Assembly: GCA_900312665.1 (NCBI GenBank)
Contig: ONZQ02000028.1
Coordinates: 1 to 25,398, forward strand
Origin: Cephalotrichum gorgonifer
Lineage: Eukaryota; Ascomycota; Sordariomycetes; Microascales; Microascaceae
Length of the DNA stretch: 25,398 nucleotides
Direction of reading: 5' to 3'
Positions within the stretch are counted from its first letter, which is position 1; each line of letters opens with the position of its first letter. Under the pieces are notes generated by a model. That model did no database searches and was not told the DNA's origin. It was given only the letters and a program-made list of their open reading frames with translations. A program made the translations under genes and the position numbers. This document shows, piece by piece, positions 1 to 9,665 of the stretch.

Positions 1-2122
1 AAATAGTAGTTTTATAAGCAGTTCGAGCAATTTAATAAGCAAGAACGTACCTTTTGCATAATGGGTCACCAAGTTAACATTATATGCAAGTTTGCGCGTA
101 GTTAAACCAATCATCAAAAAAATGATAAGTGTTTAATGTTAGACCCGAAGCCTGATGATCTTACCACGATCAGGATGTAAACAGTCCGAACGGTATATCG
201 TTGCATAGATATCCGAAGAATTGTGGTACGTTTAGTGAAAGACAAAACTGATCAGGATAGCTGGTTTTCTGCGAAACCTATAATAGTAGGCAATTCAAAT
301 AACATCTTAGCAGGTACAGAACTTAATCTCAGACAAGGTGTAAATATTTTAATTATAAAAATACATTTTGACTTGTATATATCGGGGGATCGTGAAGATT
401 CTATCGGTGAGTATGTAGACTCGGAATGGCAAAGATGAATGTTGAATTATCAGACATAGAGTGCTAAGGTTGTATGTCAAAAGGGAAACAGCCCAGAACA
501 AGATTTAAGGTTCCAAAATTATTAGTTAAGTGAAATTAAGAAGGTTTCTAATTAAGTCGACAAGAAGATGGGCTTAGAAGCAGCCATAATTTTATGAATT
601 CGTAACAGAGCGCTTGTTAATTTTTAGGAGCATCGAAAATTTAACGGATCTAAACAATATACCGACATCTTGTCCATTTTTAACAGTAATGATAAATATT
701 ACTGTTATTTTATGGGGTAGCAGAACGTTGAGTTGGTATTAGATTTTTCTTTTGTAAAGAAAAATATAACGCGATAACTCAAGTGAGAATGGTGACATTA
801 GTAACGAAAAGAAGAATATTTTAGCACATTAATGTGTGCTAGAAAAATTTATTCTCCGCCTAAAGCTTATGGATTTTTAAGTAACGGCCTCTAAATTAAA
901 AATCTAAAGATTTTGATGATGAGAAAATCTTTATTACTGAACAACAACATTTTAAGTGTTAAATGTGCTGGAAAAGTAGTAATATGTTATATATATATAT
1001 AATAAAATAACCGTACCTAGAAACTAAAAAAAGTAAGCTAGTAGAGTATACGAAGGCGTATAATGAGCTAACAATCATAAAGGAACTCGGCAAATTGACT
1101 ACGTAACTTCGGAATAAGGAGGTCTCATTAGTCTTGATTAATATCAAGTAAAAAGGAAGAAGCATGAAATAGTGTTGTACGACTGTTTAATTAAAACACA
1201 GCACTTTGCTCAAAGATTAAAAATCTAAGTATTGAGTGTGATGTCTGCCCAATCCCGGCTGGTTAACAGATATAACTAAATTTTTTAAGAGAGTTTGGTG
1301 TTGACGGAACCCCCGGTCAATGGCGGCCTTAACGTGAGGGTCCTAAGGTAGCGAAATGCCTTGGCCGTTAAATGCGGTCTTGCATGAATGATTTAACGAT
1401 ACAACAGCTGTCTCTATGATTGACTCAGTGAACTTGGAATAACTGTGAAGATACAGTTTACCTCTAGTTGGACGAGAAGACCCTATGCAGCTTTACTGTT
1501 ACTAATTATAGGGTACGGAAACAAATATGTTTAGATTATAAGGTACATTAATAAATAAAAATGAAAATCCTTTATATTTCTTCCGTATTTATGAACTAAT
1601 TTAGGAATAATTATATTTCGATATAATTATTAGTGAATTAACCTAGTTCAGCTTGAAAAAGCGGCCTTAGGTAAGGAACTTATCGTTAGGAGACAGTTTA
1701 TGCGGGGCACAGACCCCATAAAGAGTAAATGGGAGTGTCTAATATTAACAATGTATGAATGCAACTTGTATTCATTTATAATATTGTTTGTCATATTATA
1801 CAGTTTTACTGTATTTTATCTTATTAAATTATTTGTTTAATCTGCACGGTCAGATACTCGAATAATATAGTTTATATAGATTTTTTAGGTACGATTTTAT
1901 CTAACGTGAGATTAGATGTAATAAAACCATTATGAATATTTCTAATGGTTTTTTAGTTATTATTTTAAATAATAATGTTGATTATTACTTAATAGGCTCA
2001 ACGGCTAAATCGTGCCTTACTGTTTGATTAACAACAAATCTTACAGTTGCGTAAGCAGGGCGTAGGATCACAAGATGCAAAAAGGAAAGATCTTGGATTA
2101 TAGGAAAAGCTACGCTAGGGAT
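1..2122 (+). rRNA. rnl: Large subunit rRNA, main body of exon 1
   Basis: This is the continuation of mitochondrial rnl, covering domains I to V. Recognisable landmarks are GTACCTTTTGCATAATGGGTCA near 49, the domain IV segment TAACGTGAGGGTCCTAAGGT near 1330, and GACGAGAAGACCCTATGCAG near 1471. The exon ends at TACGCTAGGGAT (2122), where the 3' exon resumes with AACAGGCTAAT at 3845. Open frames here (for example 223-438) are chance frames in rRNA. The stretches around 1740-1990 and 1500-1640 are AT-rich variable domains. Confidence 0.95.
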
Positions 2123-3844
2123 GTTTGTCCTTTAATAATTATGTTACATAATTATTGATAATAAATTGGGTTAAATTCAAGAATTACTTCTATAAGAAGT
2201 AAATTTGAAGCGAAATTTATCTTGGCAAATTAATAAATGAGATAAAAACGTTCAACGACTATAAGGTGAGATATGCTAACAATAATCCTTTATAACACCC
2301 AACATTTTTATTAAAGATAATTTAATAAAAAAACAAAATAAAATAAATTTTTTTTATAATGAATAATAAATTAAAAATTTTTAACAGTAATATTAATAAT
2401 AAATATAAACTTATACCTTTTAATTTAAAGTTAAGTGACTATAGAGATAAATATGAAGCTCCGGTTTCTAAAGAATGAAAAAATACTGCATATTTCTACG
2501 ATAAAAATAATCTTAAGAATATACCTTTAAATGATATAAATATTAATAAAAAAATAGAATCTTATTTTAACTTGCATTTTAAAAATAAGTTTATCTCTTT
2601 AAAAGATATGCCTCTTAGAAGAAGAAATTCTTTATTGAGAAGAATATATGTAAGTAATATAGAAATTAAACATACTAATAATAAAGCAATAATAACTCTA
2701 TATGTTATAAATACTCAAAAAAGAACTTTATACAAAAGATACATGAATAGTAAAAGATTTTTTGAAAGTTTAAAATTTAATATTTTGAATCTACAAAAGA
2801 AATATTTTGAATACAGAATTCAAATTTTGAAGTATAAATTAACAGAAAGTTTTTTAAATAACAAATTTATACTTAGAAGAACTAAAGCTTTACAATTTAC
2901 ATTTGAATTTTTAAATAAAATAATTAATTACTTTAACTTATCTTTTAATGAATTTATTAAAAAGAATATCTTTAATAAGTTAAAATTTATTAAAAAAATA
3001 AATATTATAAGAAGACATGTTTATGCATACAAAATAAATAAATTTAAGTTTGAAGAAGTATATTTTTTATACAAATTAAACAATTCACTAGTAAAAATTT
3101 TAAATAAAAAAATAGAGTACAATATAATTAATTTAAAATCTCTTGTATATAATACTGATATTTTTACTAAAGCTTTAGCCTTAAAATTAAAAAAAAGAAA
3201 ATTCTCTCTTATGAGAGCAATTAACAGTATAATTAGTAGAGCAAAGTTTCCTAAAGTAAATACAGTTATAGAAAGAGCAGATTTAAGTAAATTAAAAGAT
3301 ACAAATTTAGTTCATAATAAATATAAAGATGTTCATTTATTATCTAATTTAAAAAATAATGAGGATTTTTTTATGTTTTTAAGAAATATGTACAATATAC
3401 ATAATAAATATTTAAAATCTCATACTTTAAGATTAACTTCTACAGGATTAATTGGAATTAACAATAAAAAAATGGAAGAAGTAATAAAAAGATTAATTTT
3501 TAATTCAATTAAGCATAAAAACATGGGAGGTATAAGATTGGAACTAAAAGGTAGATTAACTAGACGTTATAGAGCGGATAGAGCTGTCTACAAATTAAAA
3601 TGAAAAGGAGGTTTAAAAAATATAGAATCTTCTTTTAATAATTTATCTTCTGTGCTTTACAGAGGACATTTTAAACCAAATGTCGCTTATTCAATCACTA
3701 ACTCAAAACGTCGTATAGGTGCTTTTGCAGTAAAAGGTTGAATTAGTGGTAAATAAATATATAATTAAATATTATTAATAATAAAAATGAAGACATAGTC
3801 TGAACCATTTTGTGAAAAATGGAAATTAAAACGATAACAAATAG
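2123..3844 (+). other. Group IA intron of rnl at the omega (E. coli 2449) site, hosting rps3
   Basis: The intron interrupts rnl between ...CGCTAGGGAT and AACAGGCT, the same insertion point as the yeast omega intron and the one usual for the Pezizomycotina rps3 intron. The last exon base is T and the last intron base is G (3844), as the group I rule requires. Core elements are visible: an R-like segment (TTCAACGACTATAAGGT, about 2251-2267) and an S-like segment (GAAGACATAGTC, about 3789-3800). The rps3 frame lies between R and S, that is in the P8 loop region. There is no LAGLIDADG or GIY-YIG endonuclease, so mobility has presumably been lost. The intron is 1722 nt and is the only one I find in the genome. 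Confidence 0.9.
2359..3756 (+). CDS. rps3: Ribosomal protein S3 (intron-encoded, older name S5)
   Basis: This encodes the mitochondrial small-subunit ribosomal protein S3 (465 aa under code 4, with UGA as Trp at 2476, 3601 and 3739). It is very lysine-, asparagine- and isoleucine-rich. The identity comes from the C-terminal third: a segment with GIRLELKGRLTRRYRADRAV, then KWKGGLKNIESS, and the ending SKRRIGAFAVKGWISGK, which matches the fungal S3 C-terminal pattern. The start is the first ATG in the open frame; with the standard code the frame would appear broken at both ends by UGA. It is free-standing inside the rnl group I intron, so expression must be coordinated with intron excision. The lack of a maturase or endonuclease domain excludes a homing enzyme. 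Confidence 0.93.
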
Positions 3845-4398
3845 AACAGGCTAATTTGCGCAAGAGTGTACAAAATGAGTGCGCGGTTTGGCACCTCGAT
3901 GTCGGCTTAACTTATCCTCATGGATGCAGAAACTATGTAGGGTACGACTGTTCGTCGATTAAAAAGTTACATGAGCTGGGTTAAATACGTCGTGAGACAG
4001 TATGGTTTCCATCCTCTAGAGGGAATTAGAATATAATAAGGAACAACTTTTGTACGAAAGGAACTAGAAGTATATATTTAATATACCTTGATAACCTCTG
4101 GTTTACCTGTTGTTTATATGCCCAATATTAATTTATAATATAATAATAATCATTATTATACGGGATTTTTCTATTAACACTTAGGTTTATATATAGTATA
4201 AGCACGGCAGGAAAGCTAAGTTAGCTAAAGTTAAAAGCTGAAAGCATATAGGCTTGAAACTTACCTTAAGATATTTCTTAAATATACGTAATATAATATT
4301 ACGAACACAATAGGCTTTATTTGAAAGATTTAGAAGATTTTAGGAATAAAGTACTAATTTTATAAATGACTAAAAGATAATATATCTTATGTTACTTA
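3845..4398 (+). rRNA. rnl: Large subunit rRNA, exon 2 (3' end)
   Basis: This is the 3' exon of rnl, carrying the rest of domain V and domain VI. It starts with AACAGGCTAATTTGCGCAAG, followed by GGTTTGGCACCTCGATGTCGGC (the peptidyl transferase region) and the sarcin-ricin loop segment GTACGAAAGGAAC near 4052. The 3' boundary is inferred from pairing of TACTTA (4393-4398) with TAAGTA at the 5' end (25076) and from tRNA-Thr starting at 4402. The true end could be some tens of bases earlier. With the two 5' parts the mature rRNA would be about 3.0 kb. Confidence 0.88.
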
Positions 4399-4401
4399 AT
4401 T

Positions 4402-4472
4402 GTCTGGTTAGCATAAAAGTAATGCAATTGTTTTGTAATCAATTGAAGTAAGTGCGATACTTACACTGGACT
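4402..4472 (+). tRNA. trnT: tRNA-Thr (TGT)
   Basis: The acceptor stem GTCTGGT/ACTGGAC pairs with two G-U pairs. The anticodon loop TTTGTAA carries TGT, and one T-T mismatch closes the loop. This is the first tRNA of the cluster downstream of rnl, its usual place in Pezizomycotina. Confidence 0.87.
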
Positions 4473-4476
4473 AAAA

Positions 4477-4548
4477 GGATTAGTAGTCAAATGGTAAGAC
4501 ACAGCATTTTCACTGCTGGGATTGTGAGTTCGATCCCCACCTAGTCTA
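4477..4548 (+). tRNA. trnE: tRNA-Glu (TTC)
   Basis: The acceptor GGATTAG pairs with CTAGTCT. The anticodon stem CAGCA-loop-TGCTG carries TTC, and the T arm GTGAG-TTCGATC-CCCAC is nearly canonical. It lies four bases after tRNA-Thr. Confidence 0.9.
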
Positions 4549-4549
4549 A

Positions 4550-4620
4550 TGCGGGTTAATGTAGTAGTAACATATTCGACTCATGATCGAAATAGGTTGG
4601 TGCAAATCCTTCACCCGCAT
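4550..4620 (+). tRNA. trnM: tRNA-Met (CAT), copy 1
   Basis: A perfect acceptor stem TGCGGGT/ACCCGCA and anticodon stem TTCGA/TCGAA enclose CTCATGA, giving anticodon CAT. The T stem (GTTGG/CCTTC) has two T-T mismatches and the T loop reads TGCAAAT rather than TTCRAAT. It may be the initiator, elongator or lysidine-Ile species; the sequence alone does not decide. Confidence 0.85.
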
Positions 4621-4622
4621 AT

Positions 4623-4695
4623 GAGGCTATAACTTAATTGGTAAAGTGTACTGCTCATGACAGTAATTATAAGTGTTCAAGTCACCTTAGCCTTA
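4623..4695 (+). tRNA. trnM: tRNA-Met (CAT), copy 2
   Basis: The acceptor GAGGCTA/TAGCCTT starts with a G-U pair. The anticodon stem TACTG/CAGTA encloses CTCATGA (CAT) and the D stem is ACTT/AAGT. The paired Met genes after tRNA-Glu match the common Sordariomycete order T-E-M-M-L. Confidence 0.86.
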
Positions 4696-4700
4696 TTTAA

Positions 4701-4783
4701 ATCCGAGTGCTGGAATAGGTAGACAGGGTATTCTTAAAAAATACTGATGAAATTTCGTGAACGTTCGAGTCGTTTTTCGGATA
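4701..4783 (+). tRNA. trnL: tRNA-Leu (TAA)
   Basis: The acceptor ATCCGAG pairs with TTCGGAT. The anticodon stem GTATT/AATAC encloses CTTAAAA (TAA, reading UUA and UUG). A long variable arm (class II) fits Leu. UUA is by far the commonest Leu codon in the genes here. Confidence 0.92.
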
Positions 4784-4814
4784 AGGAGGAAGGTGTGTAT
4801 CAACTTACGCTTAC

Positions 4815-4849
4815 GCGCCAATAAAAAGGGGCGCTCTTTTTATTTGCGC
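4815..4849 (+). repeat. GC-containing hairpin between tRNA-Leu and tRNA-Ala
   Basis: The arms GCGCCAATAAAAAG (4815-4828) and CTTTTTATTTGCGC (4836-4849) are inverted repeats with one mismatch, around the loop GGGCGCT. It lies in the only sizeable gap (4784-4860) between these two tRNAs. It resembles the GC clusters of other fungal mitochondrial spacers. It could help processing of the tRNA cluster; that role is inference. Confidence 0.7.
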
Positions 4850-4860
4850 CCGAATAAGGA

Positions 4861-4933
4861 GGGGGTGTAGTTTAAATTGGTAAAACTACGAATTTGCACT
4901 TCGTTGTTTCAGGTTCAATTCCTGACGTCTCCA
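4861..4933 (+). tRNA. trnA: tRNA-Ala (TGC)
   Basis: The acceptor GGGGGTG pairs with CGTCTCC using two G-U pairs and one U-G pair. The D stem is GTTT/AAAC and the anticodon stem ACGAA/TTCGT encloses TTTGCAC (TGC). The T loop is TTCAATT. Confidence 0.9.
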
Positions 4934-4935
4934 AG

Positions 4936-5008
4936 GCTCGTGAAGCTCAATTGGTAGAGCAAAATATTGAAGCTATTTGGGTTGTAAGTTCAAGTCTTAT
5001 CTCGAGCA
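4936..5008 (+). tRNA. trnF: tRNA-Phe (GAA)
   Basis: The acceptor GCTCGTG/CTCGAGC has one T-T mismatch at position 6. The D stem is GCTC/GAGC and the anticodon stem AAATA/TATTT encloses TTGAAGC (GAA). It lies two bases after tRNA-Ala. Confidence 0.9.
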
Positions 5009-5072
5009 TTAAAGGAAAGGAGATTAATTATAATTAAATGTAATAAAATCGAATGAAACATAATAGAATGGA

Positions 5073-5156
5073 ATGGGTGTGCTGGAACTGGCAGACAGGT
5101 TTCACTTAGGATGAAATGGTTTAAGTGCCTTGCAAGTTCGACTCTTGTCACCTATA
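5073..5156 (+). tRNA. trnL: tRNA-Leu (TAG)
   Basis: The acceptor ATGGGTG pairs with CACCTAT. The anticodon stem TTTCA/TGAAA encloses CTTAGGA (TAG, reading CUN). The long variable arm fits Leu. Confidence 0.92.
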
Positions 5157-5169
5157 CATTCATTATGAT

Positions 5170-5241
5170 AAGAGTATAATTTAATTGGTAAAATATGAAG
5201 CTTCAACCTTCAACTACTTGGTTCGAGTCCAAGTGCTCTTG
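5170..5241 (+). tRNA. trnW: tRNA-Trp (TCA)
   Basis: The acceptor AAGAGTA pairs with TGCTCTT. The anticodon stem TGAAG/CTTCA encloses CTTCAAC, so the anticodon is TCA, which reads UGA as well as UGG. This is the tRNA basis of translation table 4 here. Position is unusual: in the common Sordariomycete order Trp lies in the V-I-S-W-P cluster before rnl, whereas here it sits between Leu and Gln. Confidence 0.9.
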
Positions 5242-5243
5242 TG

Positions 5244-5316
5244 TATGTTGTGGACTAATGGGTAAGTCATAAATTTTTGGTATTTACTATTGAGTGTTCG
5301 AATCACTCCGACATAA
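5244..5316 (+). tRNA. trnQ: tRNA-Gln (TTG)
   Basis: The acceptor TATGTTG pairs with CGACATA. The anticodon stem TAAAT/ATTTA encloses TTTTGGT (TTG). It lies two bases after tRNA-Trp. Confidence 0.88.
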
Positions 5317-5389
5317 GGTGAATATAGTTCAATGGTAGAGCGACTGTATGTGGCACAGTAAGTTCCCTGTTCAACCCAGGGTATTCGCC
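5317..5389 (+). tRNA. trnH: tRNA-His (GTG)
   Basis: The acceptor GTGAATA pairs with TATTCGC, with an encoded G at position -1 (5317) opposite C73 (5389), the His identity pair. The anticodon stem ACTGT/ACAGT encloses ATGTGGC (GTG). Confidence 0.92.
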
Positions 5390-5538
5390 CTAAATTATTG
5401 CTATAGTTACGATTAGGCTATAAAACATCTAATTTAATTAATATAAAAAAAGCTTAAATTATGTTTAATCAATACTTTGGCTCATAGTTATTAAGAATAA
5501 CACCTATATATAATTAGTTCGACAAGAACCGAAGCAAA

Positions 5539-5611
5539 GCTAGGATAGTTTAACCGGTTAGAACTTTAATTTCATACATTAAAAATGAGAATTCGAATTT
5601 CTCTCCTAGCT
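5539..5611 (+). tRNA. trnM: tRNA-Met (CAT), copy 3
   Basis: A perfect acceptor GCTAGGA/TCCTAGC and anticodon stem TTAAT/ATTAA enclose TTCATAC (CAT). It is separated from tRNA-His by a 149-base spacer with no gene seen, and ends 6 bases before the nad2 start. It is probably the elongator Met, judging by its conserved place just before nad2. Confidence 0.9.
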
Positions 5612-5617
5612 AATCAA

Positions 5618-7276
5618 ATGATAATGATAACTATATTATTTTTATTAATTTCTAATGCCGTGGTATCAAGACGAGATGTAGCTATATTATTTAGTAGGAT
5701 AGCAATTATTGGTTTAATTTATTGTATTTTAAATGATTTCATTAGTTTAGCCGCTACTAGTAAAGGTATCGGACTACATGGAGGTTTAGTTTACATAAGT
5801 AATATAACACAAGTTTTCCATATTTTTATTTTTATAATAAGTATCTTAATTTTACAATTAACTGGTTTTCATTACAGAAAACTTTGAACTTCTGAATATG
5901 CTTCTTTAAATCAACTGTTATTTAATAATTTTAATTATTACAGTACTAAAATTATCAATAAAATGGGGGAACAATTTAAAATAATAGAATACCCATTAAT
6001 TTTATTATTTATAATAACAGGGGCATGTTTATTAATATCAACTAATGACTTAGTTTCGATTTTTCTTTCAATTGAATTACAAAGTTATGGTTTATACTTA
6101 CTTAGTACTATATATAGAAATTCTGAGTTATCTACAACAGGAGGTTTAATTTACTTTTTAATAGGAGGGTTAAGTTCATGTTTTATTTTACTTGGAACTA
6201 GTTTACTATATGCTAATTCAGGTACTAGTAGTTTAGATGCTATATATGTTATAAATAATATAAGTGATATTAATAGTATAAATTCTTGATATAAACCTTA
6301 TTATATTAATTTTTCTTTATTAATATTTAGTTTAGGATTTTTAGTAAAAATAGGAGCTGCTCCTTTCCATTTCTGATCTCCAGATGTTTATGATGCTATA
6401 CCTACTGTTGTTACTGCTTTTGTAGCTATTATAGCTAAAATATCTATATTTATATTCTTATTGCAATTAGTTTACTATACAAATAATAATTTATTTGAAA
6501 TAAGTTGAACTTTCAGTTTAATAGTTAGTTCATTCTTATCTTTAATAATAGGAACTGTTGTTGGTTTAACTCAATTTAGAATAAAAAGATTGCTTGCTTA
6601 TAGTACAATTTCTCACGTAGGATTTATATTATTAGCTTTAGCTGTATCAAGTGTAGAATCTATCCAGGCATTCATATTCTATATAGTACAATATTCAATT
6701 AGTAATTTAAATATATTTATAATATTAATTGCTATAGGTTATTCTTTCTTTTCTTACGTAAGTAGTGATGCTGAAAAAGATAATTTAATAGATAAAAATA
6801 ATTCTCCTATCCAATTAGTTAGTCAATTAAGGGGATTCTTTTATGTGAATCCTTTCTTAGCTATAAGTCTAGCTATTACAATATTTTCTTTTGTAGGTAT
6901 ACCTCCTCTTGTAGGATTTTTTGGTAAACAAATGGTATTAAGTGCTGCATTAGATAAAGGATATATTTTCATTGCCTTAGTTGCAGTATTTACAAGTGTA
7001 ATAGGTGGAGTTTACTATTTAAATATTGTAAAAGAAACTTTCTTTTATAAACCTAACTGTTCTATGATAGAAGAATATGAAATATCAGGATCTATTAGAG
7101 ATAAATCTGATAAAGAAATCAATAAAATTTCTGTTAATAATACTAATATTGTATTAAGTAGTCCAATTGCTTTCACAATTTCTACTATAACATTAATAAT
7201 TTTATTATTCATATTTATAAATAACGAATGATTAAGTATGGGTACCATATTGGTACAAATATTATTTGATAATTAA
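5618..7276 (+). CDS. nad2: NADH dehydrogenase subunit 2
   Basis: This encodes a membrane-arm, antiporter-like subunit of complex I (552 aa, normal for filamentous ascomycetes). The N-terminus reads MIMITILFLLISNAVVSRRD, the family opening, followed by many hydrophobic helices. Typical blocks are SIFLSIELQSYGLYLLS and KMRLLAYSTISHVGFI-like KRLLAYSTISHVGFILLA in the proton-channel helices. The reading frame uses several UGA codons as Trp. An in-frame ATG at 5585 exists but lies inside tRNA-Met, so the ATG at 5618 is chosen. The stop TAA is immediately followed by the nad3 ATG, so both are on one transcript. Confidence 0.96.
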
Positions 7277-7681
7277 ATGAGTAGTATGACTTTCTTGTTT
7301 ATATTTATAGCAGTACTAGCTGTAGTATTTTTATTATTAAATTTCATATTTGCACCTCATAATCCCTACCAAGAAAAATATAGTATATTTGAGTGTGGAT
7401 TTCATAGTTTTTTAGGTCAAAATAGAACGCAATTTGGTGTAAAATTCTTTATTTTTGCTTTAGTTTATTTACTATTAGATTTAGAAATAGTTATGATATA
7501 TCCTTTTGCTGTTAGTGAGTATGAAAACGGTATTTATGGATTAATAGTAGTTCTTATTTTTATAATTATTATAACGATTGGTTTTGTTTTTGAGTTAGGT
7601 AAAAATGCCCTAAAAATAGAAAGTAAGCAAACAAAAGTTTTAATGCAAAAATCTGATAACTTTAGTTACTTTGATAAGTAA
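7277..7681 (+). CDS. nad3: NADH dehydrogenase subunit 3
   Basis: This encodes a small complex I membrane subunit (134 aa). The conserved block KYSIFECGFHSF contains the Cys of the loop that rearranges between active and deactive complex I, and KFFIFALVYLLLDLEIV forms the second helix. Three membrane segments are visible. The start directly abuts the nad2 stop with no spacer, the usual nad2-nad3 pair of Pezizomycotina. tRNA-Cys starts 9 bases after the stop. Confidence 0.97.
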   Translation: MSSMTFLFIFIAVLAVVFLLLNFIFAPHNPYQEKYSIFECGFHSFLGQNRTQFGVKFFIFALVYLLLDLEIVMIYPFAVSEYENGIYGLIVVLIFIIIITIGFVFELGKNALKIESKQTKVLMQKSDNFSYFDK

Positions 7682-7690
7682 TTACTCAAA

Positions 7691-7761
7691 AGATTATGTT
7701 ATAGATGGTCTATGCTCAGATTGCAAATCTACAGCTAGAGGTTCGATTCCTCCATAGTCTT
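7691..7761 (+). tRNA. trnC: tRNA-Cys (GCA)
   Basis: The acceptor AGATTAT pairs with ATAGTCT. The anticodon stem CAGAT/ATCTA (one mismatch) encloses TGCA, giving anticodon GCA. The T arm is GAGGTTCGATTCCTC. In many Sordariomycetes Cys accompanies cob, as here. Confidence 0.9.
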
Positions 7762-7895
7762 CAAATCATATAATGATACATAAATTTATAATATTATATG
7801 TGTGATTATACATAAGAATATTATTTTATAAAAAAATCGGTGATGTGTGTGTATAAACATATCTGACTGATTATCTAATTAAATAAAAAAAAAAA

Positions 7896-9065
7896 ATGAG
7901 ATCATTAAAACATACTTCTTTATTAAAATTAGTTAATTCATATCTAATTGATGCTCCTCAACCTACTAATATAAGTTATAATTGAAATTTTGGTTCTCTA
8001 TTATTATTATGTTTAGCTATTCAAATCATAACAGGTGTAACTCTTGCTATGCATTATAACCCTAGTGTAGCTGAAGCTTTTAATTCTATAGAACATATAA
8101 TGAGAGATGTAAATAATGGATGATTAGTACGTTATTTACATAGTAATACAGCTTCTGCTTTCTTTTTCTTAGTGTACTTACACGTAGGAAGAGGTATATA
8201 CTATGGATCATATAAAAGTCCAAGATTCGCTACTTGAGTTATAGGAACTGTAATACTTATCTTAATGATGGGTACTGCTTTTTTAGGTTATGTTCTTCCA
8301 TATGGACAAATGTCATTATGAGGTGCTACAGTTATTACTAACCTTATAAGTGCAATACCTTGAATAGGACAGGATATTGTTGAATTTATTTGAGGAGGAT
8401 TCTCTGTAAATAACGCAACTTTAAATAGATTCTTCTCTTTACATTTTGTATTACCTTTTATATTAGTAGCGTTAGTATTAATGCACTTAATAGCTCTTCA
8501 TGATACAGCGGGATCTAGTAATCCTTTAGGTGTATCTGGTAATTATGATAGAATACCTTTTGCTCCTTATTATCTATTTAAAGATCTAGTTACAATACTT
8601 ATATTCTTTTTTGTTTTAAGTAATTTTGTATTCTTTGCTCCTAATGTATTAGGTGATAGTGATAACTATATTATGGCTAATCCTATGCAAACTCCAGCAG
8701 CTATCGTACCAGAATGATATTTATTACCTTTCTATGCGATATTAAGATCTATCCCTAATAAATTATTAGGTGTTATAGCAATGTTTAGTGCATTAGTGAT
8801 ATTAATAATATTACCTTTTACTAACTTCAGTCAATTAAGAAATCTACAATTTAGACCTTTAGGTAAAAGTATATTCTTCATATTTGTTGTAAATTTTGTG
8901 CTTTTAATGATTTTAGGATCTAAACACGTAGAAAGTCCTTATATCGAATTAGGTCAAATCTGTACTGTATTATACTTTGGATATTTCTTAGTTTTAATGC
9001 CTAGTGTAACTTTAATTGAAAATTACCTATCAAATATTGCATCTTCAACTTCTGGAGATAAATAG
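7896..9065 (+). CDS. cob: Apocytochrome b
   Basis: This encodes the haem-bearing core subunit of complex III (389 aa). H82 and H96 (two haem ligands in the second long helix, in YLHSNTASAFFFLVYLH) are present, and the matching pair lies in SLHFVLPFILVALVLMHL. The Qo-site motif PEWY follows at 8708-8719 (its Trp is UGA), and the GYVLPYGQMSLWGAT block is intact. It is uninterrupted, although this gene is a frequent intron host. The leader ends in a run of 13 A before the ATG. The spacer 7762-7895 carries no gene. Confidence 0.97.
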
Positions 9066-9278
9066 TTTCGGTTTGTTCTCTTTTCTTCTCTTCTTTAAAA
9101 CTCACGAAATAATCGGTTACTAGTCTAAAAAAAATTATTTTTATGGACTATTTAAGTTTGTAGTGGATAACTTTTTTCTTATGGAATATTACATGAAATC
9201 GGATAAACTAAAATAGCTGGCTCTTAGTCTAATAAATTCTAAAAAATATTCTATTAGTTATATATATATATAATTAAA
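9066..9278 (+). other. Spacer between cob and atp9
   Basis: This is 213 bases with no gene seen. It opens with a pyrimidine-rich tract (TTCTCTTTTCTTCTCTTCTTT) and ends with a TA dinucleotide run (TATATATATATA, 9258-9271) directly before the atp9 leader. It probably holds the 3' UTR of cob and the 5' UTR of atp9. Confidence 0.6.
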
Positions 9279-9503
9279 ATGATTCAAGCAGCAAAAATAA
9301 TTGGAACAGGTTTAGCCACAACTGGTTTAATAGGAGCAGGAGCAGGTATTGGTGTAGTTTTTGGTGCGTTAATTTTAGGAGTTGCAAGAAATCCATCATT
9401 AAGAGGTCAATTATTTTCTTACGCTATCTTAGGGTTTGCATTCTCAGAAGCCACAGGATTATTCGCTTTAATGATGGCATTCTTGTTACTATACGTGGCA
9501 TAA
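9279..9503 (+). CDS. atp9: ATP synthase subunit 9 (c-ring subunit)
   Basis: This encodes the proteolipid that forms the rotating c-ring of the F1Fo ATP synthase (74 aa, the usual length). Two helices flank the polar loop ARNPSLRGQ (residues 36-44), helix 1 contains the glycine-rich GAGAGIGVVFGA run, and the proton-carrying carboxylate is E57 in FAFSEATGLF. Some filamentous fungi have moved atp9 to the nucleus; this copy looks intact and functional. Its place between cob and cox1 differs from the common nad3-atp9-cox2 order. Confidence 0.97.
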   Translation: MIQAAKIIGTGLATTGLIGAGAGIGVVFGALILGVARNPSLRGQLFSYAILGFAFSEATGLFALMMAFLLLYVA

Positions 9504-9619
9504 TATCTCTATAAGCTATATTATACTTATTATAGTATTAACCTTATAATTAAATAAATGGCTTTTAAGTTGTAGATAGTACACAAATAGAAACATTGTT
9601 TTATTTTCATGTATAGTCA

Positions 9620-9665
9620 TTGATTAAAAAAAAAATATTTTATTAAAAGTATTTATTTTAATCAA
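9620..9665 (+). repeat. Inverted repeat upstream of tRNA-Tyr copy 1
   Basis: TTGATTAAAA (9620-9629) and TTTTAATCAA (9656-9665) form a perfect 10-bp stem with an AT-rich loop, ending exactly at the first base before tRNA-Tyr copy 1. It may be the 3' end structure of the atp9 transcript or a trace of the insertion that placed the tRNA here. Confidence 0.6.

Noticed and set aside
223..438. Open frame of 71 codons
   Set aside because: It lies inside conserved rnl sequence; composition and context are rRNA.
959..1165. Minus-strand open frame
   Set aside because: Antisense to rnl, with no family features; all real genes are on the + strand.
5585..5617. In-frame ATG upstream of the chosen nad2 start
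   Set aside because: It lies within the T arm of tRNA-Met; the residues it adds are not part of the nad2 family N-terminus.
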